40,692 nt of DNA from Gammaproteobacteria bacterium (GTDB lineage: Bacteria > Pseudomonadota > Gammaproteobacteria > Steroidobacterales > Steroidobacteraceae): NCBI GenBank assembly GCA_028870355.1, contig JAGWPU010000141.1:1-40692 (forward strand), given 5' to 3'. Below are positions 35,219 to 40,692 of this stretch, piece after piece. A program made the translations under genes and the position numbers. The notes beneath the pieces are model-generated. The model made no database searches, was not told the origin of the DNA, and worked only from the letters and a program-made list of their open reading frames with translations. Positions within the stretch are counted from its first letter, which is position 1; each line of letters starts with the position of its first letter.

Positions 35219-36106
35219 TCAGACATCGGGATCGAAGGCTCGCGGTGGCAAGCCGGCGACGCCCGCCTCGAGCGCGAACAGGTCGCCGCCGCGGCCGTCC
35301 GGATCGCGCGCGGTGGTCACGTACAGCGTCGTGAGGCCGGGCCCGCCGAACGCCGGCATCGTCGGCGAGCGCGCCGGAACCGGATAGGCGGCGATCAAAC
35401 GGCCGTCCGGATCGAAACGGCAGACCCGGCCGCCCTCGTAGAGCGCGCTCCAGTAGCACCCCTGCACGTCGACCGCGGCCCCGTCAGGACGGCCGCGATC
35501 GGTCGCGGTCGGCTCGATGCGCAGGAACACGCGGCGATTCGTCGCGGCACCGGTCGCGACGTCGTAGTCGCACCGGTAGACGACGAATCTCGGCGTGTCC
35601 GAGTGGTACAGCGTCTTCCCGTCGGGCGAGAACGCGAGACCGTTCGACGTCATCAAGCCGCCGGCGAGCCGTACGAGTCCGCGCCGGTCGAGCCGGTACA
35701 GGCCGGCGCGGCCGCCGGCCTTCGGTTCGTCGATCGTCCCGACGAGCAGTCGGCCGGCCGGATCGACGCGTCCGTCGTTGAAGCGGCTGACCGTCGTGTC
35801 CTCGGGATTCGCGGCGAGCATCGCGCGCCGCGCGCCCGACGCATCGAACCGCCACACGCCCGACCGCAAGCCCGCGACGAAGCCGCCGCCGGCGACCGGC
35901 GCGACGCAGCCGATCGCCTCGCCCGCGTCGTACTCGACGCGGGTGCCGCGCACCGGATCGTAGCGAAACCAGCGGCCGGCCGGCACGTCCACGAACAGCA
36001 GTTCGCCGGACTCGGGCAGCCACACCGGGGATTCTCCGAGCGCGCAGCCGCAGTCGAGCACCCGGTGGAAGCGCGCGTCGCGCGCCGGACCCGCGATCAT
36101 GCGCAT
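35219..36106 (-). CDS. SMP-30/gluconolactonase-family lactonase, probable sulfogluconolactonase
   Basis: 295 residues, a six-bladed propeller metal-dependent lactonase. Metal ligands of the SMP-30 family can be placed: Glu in LGESPVWL (about 24), Asn in VSRFNDGRVDPAGRL, Asn in MTSNGLAFSPDG and Asp in RPDGAAVDVQG. In the sulfo-ED pathway it opens 6-deoxy-6-sulfogluconolactone to 6-deoxy-6-sulfogluconate, the dehydratase substrate. The first ATG (36106) overlaps the mutarotase stop by 10 bases; a second ATG at 36100 gives an ATGA overlap. Either way translation is probably coupled. The family is clear; the sulfonated substrate is inferred from the neighbours. Confidence 0.84.
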   Translation of the reverse strand: MRMIAGPARDARFHRVLDCGCALGESPVWLPESGELLFVDVPAGRWFRYDPVRGTRVEYDAGEAIGCVAPVAGGGFVAGLRSGVWRFDASGARRAMLAANPEDTTVSRFNDGRVDPAGRLLVGTIDEPKAGGRAGLYRLDRRGLVRLAGGLMTSNGLAFSPDGKTLYHSDTPRFVVYRCDYDVATGAATNRRVFLRIEPTATDRGRPDGAAVDVQGCYWSALYEGGRVCRFDPDGRLIAAYPVPARSPTMPAFGGPGLTTLYVTTARDPDGRGGDLFALEAGVAGLPPRAFDPDV

Positions 36107-36987
36107 CGCTCCGCGCCGACCGTGACGAGGCCGCCGATGCGCTCGCCGGGTGCGACGATCGACATGCCGCCCGACCGCAACGTCGGGCGATTGACCGCAT
36201 CGGCGACGTGGCTGACCGGTTCGACCCCGAGAAAGTCGCGGCCCGCGGGCACGAACACGCGCAGCACCGGGAACGGCGCAGCGGCGACGATCCGCACCGC
36301 GAGGCCATCCGGCTCGACGAGTCGCGCCTCGCCGCGCCAGCCGAAGAAGTCGTTGTCCAGCGGCCGATCACCGACCGCGAGTCCGCGTTCGGCATCCCAC
36401 GGCAATCCCGCGATCGCCTCGAGCGGCAGGGCATCGTCGCCGTTGCGCCACCATCCGTCCGCTGCGAACTCGAGGTGCTGACCGTCGCGGCGCGGGAACA
36501 AGGGATGCCAGCCGATGCCGAGCGGTACCGGGAACGCCTCGAGGTTCCGCGCGAGCAATTCGATCCGCAGTCCCTGCGGGTCGACCGCGACGCGCTGGAT
36601 CGCCTCGAATGCGAACGGCCAATCGAGCGCATCCTCGCCCGTCGGTCGGTGCTCGAGGCGCAGCTCGCATCCGGTCTCGTCGGCGTGCGTCACCTGCCAG
36701 CGGCGTTGCCAGCCGACGCCGTGCAGGGGATGGGCGCCCTCGGGAAAATTCCCGCGCAGTCGATATGAGCGCCCGCCAACGCCGAATCGTCCGAACGCGA
36801 TGCGGTTCGCGTAGGGCACGAGCGGGTAAGCGCCGGTACGGCGCACGTCCTGCGCCGCGACGGCCGCGTCCGGCGTCGGTCGCAGGATCGCGCGATCCCG
36901 TCGCGACAGCTCGACGATCGCGCCGCCGACCGACGGCGCGACGGCGGCGCGCCACTCACCGGCGCGCAATTCGATGCGCGTCGTCAT
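36097..36987 (-). CDS. Aldose 1-epimerase family, probable sulfoquinovose mutarotase
   Basis: 296 residues of the galactose mutarotase-like beta-sandwich. Conserved elements: YPLVPYANRI near residue 54 with the substrate-contact Arg, HPLHGVGWQ with the catalytic His (about 87-90), GIGWHPLFP with the second His, and the C-terminal Glu in GVEPVSHVAD. It interconverts anomers of a sugar. The sulfoquinovosidase releases alpha-SQ, while sulfo-ED dehydrogenases use one anomer, so a mutarotase fits the pathway, and such genes occur in known SQ clusters. Starts 7 bases after the aldolase stop and overlaps the lactonase gene, so it belongs to the operon. Substrate from context only. Confidence 0.83.
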   Translation of the reverse strand: MTTRIELRAGEWRAAVAPSVGGAIVELSRRDRAILRPTPDAAVAAQDVRRTGAYPLVPYANRIAFGRFGVGGRSYRLRGNFPEGAHPLHGVGWQRRWQVTHADETGCELRLEHRPTGEDALDWPFAFEAIQRVAVDPQGLRIELLARNLEAFPVPLGIGWHPLFPRRDGQHLEFAADGWWRNGDDALPLEAIAGLPWDAERGLAVGDRPLDNDFFGWRGEARLVEPDGLAVRIVAAAPFPVLRVFVPAGRDFLGVEPVSHVADAVNRPTLRSGGMSIVAPGERIGGLVTVGAERCA

Positions 36988-36994
36988 CGCACAC

Positions 36995-37795
36995 TCAATA
37001 CGCGACTCCGGGCGCAGCCGGGCCGGCCGCGCGCCCGCGGATCGCGCCGAGACAGTCTGCCGCGCGACCGGTCAGCATCGCGAGATCCGACGCGACCGCG
37101 ACCCAATCGTAACCGTAGCCGAGGTACTGGGCGACGATCTCCGGACTCCCCCCGACGGTACCGATCGGCTTGCCCGCCGCGTGCGCGTCCCGGGCCGCCT
37201 TCGCGATCATCGCCTGCACCTCGGGATGCGCGATCTCCCCGATCCGACCCATGGCCGCCGACAGATCGCCAGGACCGAGGAACAGCGAGTCGACACCCGG
37301 CACCGCCGCGATCGCCGGGAGTCGCTCGAGCGCCTCGGGGGTTTCGAGCTGGATCACGACCGCGATCGCTGCGTTCGCATTGCGCAGGTAGTCCCGGGTC
37401 TGCCCGTAGCGCGACCCCCGGTGCACCGCCGCGACCCCGCGCACGCCCTGCGGCGGATAGCGGGTATACGCGACCGCGGCCGCGGCCTCCTCGGCGCTCT
37501 GCACGAACGGGAACATCACGTTCCGGGCGCCCGCGTCGAGCACTCGCTTCACGTCGACCTGGTCGTTCCAGGGGACCCGAACGAGCGACTCGCACGGCGT
37601 CCCCGCGATCGCCCGCATCAAGCCGACCGCGTCCGCGAGATCGAGCGGACTGTGTTCCATGTCGACGACGAGGAAGTCGAATCCGCAGAAGCCGAGCGCC
37701 TCAGCGACTGCCGGCGCGGCGGACATCAGCCAGGTCCCGACCATCGGACCGGGCCCGCGCGTCGCGAGCCGCGTCTTGAACGGATTCGTCTCCAT
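36995..37795 (-). CDS. HpcH/HpaI-type class II aldolase, probable keto-deoxy-sulfogluconate (KDSG) aldolase
   Basis: 266 residues, typical for the family. Metal-dependent retro-aldol enzyme: base His in VVDMEHSPLD (about 45-54), Arg in LVRVPWND, metal ligands Glu in VIQLETPEA and Asp in FLGPGDLSAAMG. In sulfo-ED, an HpaI-like aldolase splits 2-keto-3,6-dideoxy-6-sulfogluconate into pyruvate and sulfolactaldehyde. The start at 37795 has GAGGAG 7 bases upstream, which rejects a much longer open frame running antisense of nothing but high-GC sequence. It follows the dehydratase gene by 17 bases and precedes the mutarotase by 7, so it sits in the middle of the pathway operon. Confidence 0.86.
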   Translation of the reverse strand: METNPFKTRLATRGPGPMVGTWLMSAAPAVAEALGFCGFDFLVVDMEHSPLDLADAVGLMRAIAGTPCESLVRVPWNDQVDVKRVLDAGARNVMFPFVQSAEEAAAAVAYTRYPPQGVRGVAAVHRGSRYGQTRDYLRNANAAIAVVIQLETPEALERLPAIAAVPGVDSLFLGPGDLSAAMGRIGEIAHPEVQAMIAKAARDAHAAGKPIGTVGGSPEIVAQYLGYGYDWVAVASDLAMLTGRAADCLGAIRGRAAGPAAPGVAY

Positions 37796-37812
37796 CGGCA
37801 ATCTCCTCGGGA

Positions 37813-39570
37813 TCAGTAGATCGGCGGTTCGGGCGTGGGCGCGCGCCCCGCGAGAAAATCGAAATCGCAGCCCTGCGGCGCCTGGCTCACGTGCGCTCGA
37901 TAGAGCGCCGCGTAGGAGCGCGGGTACGAGGGCGCCGGCGGTCGCCATTCGGCGCGGCGCCGCTGCCACTCGTCCGTCTCGACGCAGGCCTCGAGACGGC
38001 CCGCCGGCACGTCGAGCCGGACCCGGTCGCCGGTGCGCAGCAGCGCGAGCGGCCCGCCGATCGCCGCCTCTGGCGCGATGTGCACGATGCAGCACCCGTA
38101 ATGCGTTCCGCTCATGCGCGCGTCCGACAGGCGGACCATGTCGCGCACGCCGCGCGCGAGCAGTTTCTTCGGGATCGGCAGATTGCCCCACTCCGGCATT
38201 CCGGGGGCGCCGACGGGACCGGCGTTGCGCAACACGAGCACGGTGTTCTCGTCCACCTCGAGCGCCGGATCGTCGATGCGCGCCGACAGGCTCGCGTGAT
38301 CGTCGAACACGAGCGCCCGGCCTTCGTGCCGCAGCAGGCGCGGATCGGCCGCGCTCGACTTCAGCACCGCGCCGTCCGGGCAGAGATTGCCGCGCAACAG
38401 CGCGAGCGTCGAGCCTCGCGACAGCGGAACCACGGGGTCGTCGACGCCGCGGATCACCTCGTCGTCCCAGCAACGCGCGCCAGCGAGCGCCTCGCCGAGC
38501 GTGCGACCCTCGACGCTGAGCGCGCCCGTGTCGAGCCGATCCTTCAGCTTCGCGAGCAGCGCGGGCATGCCGCCGGCGAAGAAGAAATCTTCCATCAACC
38601 GGTCGCCCGAGGGGAACAGATTCGCGAGCACCGGCGTCTCGCGCGCCGCAGCGGCGAGATCCTCGAGCGTCAAGGCGACGCCGGCCCGACCCGCCATGGC
38701 GATCAGATGAATGGCGGCGTTCGTCGATCCGCCGAGCGCCATGTACGCGACGACGCCGTTGCGAAACGCCGCCGCGGTCGCGACGCGGTCGATGGTGAGG
38801 CCCTCCCGAACCATCGCGACGATGCGCTCGCCGCAGGCCGAGGCCATCCGCACGTGCCCGGAGTCCGCCGCCGGGATCGACGACGCACCGCTCAAGGTCA
38901 GGCCCATCGCGTCGACGATGGACGTCATCGTCGATGCGGTACCCATCGTGTTGCAGGTGCCGATCGACCGCGTCATCCGCGACTCCAGATCGATCCAGTC
39001 GTCGGCGGTGATGTTCCCCGCGCGCAGTTCGTCCCAGTATTTCTTCGTATGGGTTCCCGCGCCCGTCTTCACGCCGCGCCATTGTCCATTGGACATCGGA
39101 CCCGCCGGACAGAAGATCGCCGGCAACCCCATGCTGAGCGCGCCCATCAGCAAGCCCGGCGTCGACTTGTCGCACCCGCCGAGCAGCACCGCACCGTCGA
39201 TCGGATGGGAGCGCAGCAACTCCTCCGTCTCCATCGCGAGGAAATTGCGGTACATCATCGTCGTCGGCTTCACCATCACCTCGCCGACCGACAGTGCCGG
39301 CAACTCGACGGGATACCCGCCGGCGAGCAGCACGCCGCGCTTGACCGCCTCGGCGCGATCGCGCAGGTGGACGTGGCAGGGGCTCATGTCGCTCCAGGTG
39401 TTCACGATCGCGATCACCGGCCGGCCGAGGAACTCCTCGCGCCGCAGGCCCATCTGTTGCGTGCGCTGACGGTGCGCGAAGCCGCGCATGTCCTCGCGCT
39501 CGTACCACCGCGCGCTGCGCAGCACGGCCCCGGACGACCCCTTCTTCGGTTGGCTACTTGAATTCGTCAT
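37813..39570 (-). CDS. IlvD/Edd-family dehydratase, probable 6-deoxy-6-sulfogluconate dehydratase
   Basis: 585 residues, the size of sugar-acid members of the family (arabonate/xylonate dehydratases). The iron-sulfur cluster Cys motifs GGCDKSTPG (about 131-139) and GTCNTMGTAST are present, as is the C-terminal block MVRLSDARMSGTHYG, whose Ser acts as base in the family. It removes water from sulfogluconate to give the 2-keto-3-deoxy acid that the next gene product cleaves. The ATG at 39570 is 57 bases from the divergent suyA start, and the operator at 39584-39600 sits between them. First gene of the five-gene SQ operon. Family certain; substrate inferred. Confidence 0.87.
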   Translation of the reverse strand: MTNSSSQPKKGSSGAVLRSARWYEREDMRGFAHRQRTQQMGLRREEFLGRPVIAIVNTWSDMSPCHVHLRDRAEAVKRGVLLAGGYPVELPALSVGEVMVKPTTMMYRNFLAMETEELLRSHPIDGAVLLGGCDKSTPGLLMGALSMGLPAIFCPAGPMSNGQWRGVKTGAGTHTKKYWDELRAGNITADDWIDLESRMTRSIGTCNTMGTASTMTSIVDAMGLTLSGASSIPAADSGHVRMASACGERIVAMVREGLTIDRVATAAAFRNGVVAYMALGGSTNAAIHLIAMAGRAGVALTLEDLAAAARETPVLANLFPSGDRLMEDFFFAGGMPALLAKLKDRLDTGALSVEGRTLGEALAGARCWDDEVIRGVDDPVVPLSRGSTLALLRGNLCPDGAVLKSSAADPRLLRHEGRALVFDDHASLSARIDDPALEVDENTVLVLRNAGPVGAPGMPEWGNLPIPKKLLARGVRDMVRLSDARMSGTHYGCCIVHIAPEAAIGGPLALLRTGDRVRLDVPAGRLEACVETDEWQRRRAEWRPPAPSYPRSYAALYRAHVSQAPQGCDFDFLAGRAPTPEPPIY

Positions 39571-39583
39571 CTTGATCTGTAAT

Positions 39584-39600
39584 CTTATATCTAATACAAG
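39584..39600. promoter_or_regulatory. Operator 2 of the SQ locus, near-copy of operator 1
   Basis: CTTATATCTAATACAAG matches operator 1 at 15 of 17 positions and keeps the 7-3-7 dyad with one arm mismatch (ATACAAG instead of ATATAAG). It fills the centre of the 57-base divergent gap between the dehydratase gene and suyA, so a bound protein would block both promoters. This links the SQ operon and the sulfo-lyase genes to the same regulator as the sulfoquinovosidase. Confidence 0.7.
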
Positions 39601-39627
39601 AGTTACCAAAGTGGACCGTAGACCCCC

Positions 39628-39918
39628 ATGGCAAACATACCTCATCTCCTGATCCACGACCGCCGCGACAACGTCGGCGTGGTCGTGGTCGAGGGGCTCA
39701 CCGCGGGCACCGACATGCTGTGCGTCGTGACCGAGGACAACAGCGAGCGGCGGGCGACGTGCAATCAGGACGTGCCGATCGGACACAAGATCGCGTTGCA
39801 GGACCTGGCCGTCGGTGACACCGTGATCAAGTACGGCGAGGACATCGGCCGCGTGGTCGCGCCGATCCGCAAGGGCGACCACGTCCATACCCACAATCTG
39901 AAGACCAAGCGCTGGTGA
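39628..39918 (+). CDS. suyA: (2R)-sulfolactate sulfo-lyase small subunit
   Basis: 96 residues, equal to the N-terminal SAF domain of UxaA-type altronate dehydratases but encoded as a separate protein, as in SuyA. Seen: [19 protein letters not shown] at the start, [16 protein letters not shown] in the middle (the conserved GHK-x-A core), KYGEDIG, and the C-terminal [10 protein letters not shown] typical of the small subunit. SuyAB eliminates sulfite from sulfolactate to give pyruvate. Only 5 bases separate it from suyB. It is divergent from the sulfo-ED operon that makes the precursor sulfolactaldehyde. A split altronate or galactarate dehydratase is the main alternative; the cluster argues against it. 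Confidence 0.82.
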   Translation: MANIPHLLIHDRRDNVGVVVVEGLTAGTDMLCVVTEDNSERRATCNQDVPIGHKIALQDLAVGDTVIKYGEDIGRVVAPIRKGDHVHTHNLKTKRW

Positions 39919-39923
39919 TACCC

Positions 39924-40692
39924 ATGGATCTCTCCAAACGTACCGTCTGGGCGTATCGCCGCGAAAACGGCCGCGTCGGCGTCCGCAATTACGTCGCGAT
40001 CCTGCCTCTCGACGACATCTCGAATGCCGCGTGCGAGGCCGTCGCCGCGCACATCCAGGGCACGATCGCGCTGCCGCACGCCTACGGCCGCCTGCAGTTC
40101 GGCGAGGACCTCGAACTGCACTTCCGCACGATGATCGGCACCGGCTCGAACCCGAACGTCGCCGCCTGCATCGTGATCGGCATCGAGCCCGCGTGGACCG
40201 AGCGCGTCGTCGCGGGCATCGCGACGACCGGCAAGCCGGTCGCCGGGTTCTGGATCGAGGGCAACGGCGACATCGCGACCGTCGCCGCGGCGTCACGCAA
40301 GGCCAAGGAATTCGTGCACCTGGCGTCGGAGCAGGTTCGCGTCGAATGTCCGCTGAGCGACGTTTGGGTTGCCGCGAAATGCGGCGAAAGCGACACGACG
40401 ACCGGTCTCGCCTCCTGCCCGACCGTCGGCAACATGTACGACAAGCTCGTCCCGCTCGGCCTGTACGGATGTTTCGGCGAGACCTCGGAACTCACCGGCG
40501 CCGAGCACCTCGCCGCCGCGCGCGCCGCCACGCCGGAGATCCGCGAAAAGTTCATGCGGACCTGGTCGGCCTACCAGCGCGACGTGATCGAGGCGCACAA
40601 GACCTCGGATCTCTCCGACAGCCAGCCGACGAAGGGCAACATCGCCGGCGGACTGACGACGATCGAGGAGAAGGCGCTCGGCAATCTCGAGA
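39924..40692 (+). CDS. suyB: (2R)-sulfolactate sulfo-lyase large subunit (3' end outside window)
   Basis: 256 residues are visible; the gene continues past the window edge. It is the UxaA C-terminal catalytic domain: [20 protein letters not shown] at the N-terminus (11-30), [13 protein letters not shown], then [20 protein letters not shown] (151-169) with Cys 153 and Cys 165, likely iron or cluster ligands in this lyase family, and [15 protein letters not shown]. The CGESDTTTG and DSQPTKGN blocks fit SuyB as I remember it. Together with SuyA it cleaves the C-S bond of sulfolactate into pyruvate and sulfite. Downstream genes are not visible; sulfolactaldehyde dehydrogenase, transporters and sulfite handling would be expected there. 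Confidence 0.82.
   Translation, partial: MDLSKRTVWAYRRENGRVGVRNYVAILPLDDISNAACEAVAAHIQGTIALPHAYGRLQFGEDLELHFRTMIGTGSNPNVAACIVIGIEPAWTERVVAGIATTGKPVAGFWIEGNGDIATVAAASRKAKEFVHLASEQVRVECPLSDVWVAAKCGESDTTTGLASCPTVGNMYDKLVPLGLYGCFGETSELTGAEHLAAARAATPEIREKFMRTWSAYQRDVIEAHKTSDLSDSQPTKGNIAGGLTTIEEKALGNLE

Noticed and set aside
39571-40296. Extended N-terminus of the dehydratase reading through the suyAB region
   Set aside because: The frame is open only by chance; the IlvD/Edd core starts after ATG 39570 and the extension is antisense to suyA and suyB.
39628-40692. Split altronate/galactarate dehydratase
   Set aside because: Possible by family, but the C-terminal LKTKRW of the small subunit, the CGESDTTTG block and the sulfo-ED neighbours fit SuyAB better. 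Kept as the main alternative.

Overview
The window is uniformly GC-rich, densely coding DNA with two-component kinases, a FixJ-type regulator, HemN, cyclopropane synthase and a Rieske oxygenase. This gene content points to a high-GC proteobacterium, probably beta or gamma; that placement is inference and no marker gene is present. No tRNA, rRNA, insertion sequence, phage gene or CRISPR array was seen. No gap between genes exceeds 300 bp. Many long antisense open frames exist but are by-products of the base composition.

Left part (1-7.8 kb): the start of a lipoprotein gene, then a minus-strand lipid operon (fatty-acid desaturase, Cfa-type methyltransferase, geranylgeranyl-reductase-like flavoprotein) with a membrane-bound hybrid kinase upstream. 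A BON-domain stress protein, a hot-dog thioesterase and a flavodoxin-like protein follow. Middle (8-20 kb): a POT peptide transporter; a three-gene N-methyl-amine demethylation operon (two FAD/GcvT fusion dehydrogenases plus a Rieske oxygenase) with a divergent LysR regulator; a second hybrid kinase; and a kinase/FixJ-type regulator pair. From 20 to 31 kb: hemN, glpK, a phosphotransferase/P-loop fusion, a degenerate paralogue of the upstream kinase, a P-type cation ATPase, an AI-2E-family permease and glpD.

Right part (31.4 kb to the end) is the most interesting region: a sulfoquinovose (SQ, 6-sulfo-glucose of plant sulfolipid) catabolic locus. It holds a GH31 sulfoquinovosidase with the K-E-R-W-Y sulfonate-pocket residues, a GntR/UTRA regulator, and a minus-strand operon of dehydratase, HpaI-type aldolase, mutarotase, lactonase and SDR dehydrogenase, which is the sulfo-Entner-Doudoroff set. 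Divergent from that operon is a split UxaA-type pair matching (2R)-sulfolactate sulfo-lyase, suyA and suyB (suyB cut by the window edge). A 17-bp inverted repeat (7-3-7) occurs in both divergent promoter regions of this locus (33539-33555 perfect; 39584-39600 with 15 of 17 bases the same) and is the likely GntR operator.

Working model: SQ-glycerol is cut to SQ and glycerol. SQ goes through lactone, sulfogluconate and keto-deoxy-sulfogluconate to pyruvate and sulfolactaldehyde. After oxidation to sulfolactate by a dehydrogenase not in this window, SuyAB releases sulfite and a second pyruvate. GlpK and GlpD in the same window could take the glycerol. The layout implies use of all six SQ carbons, rather than export of sulfolactate.
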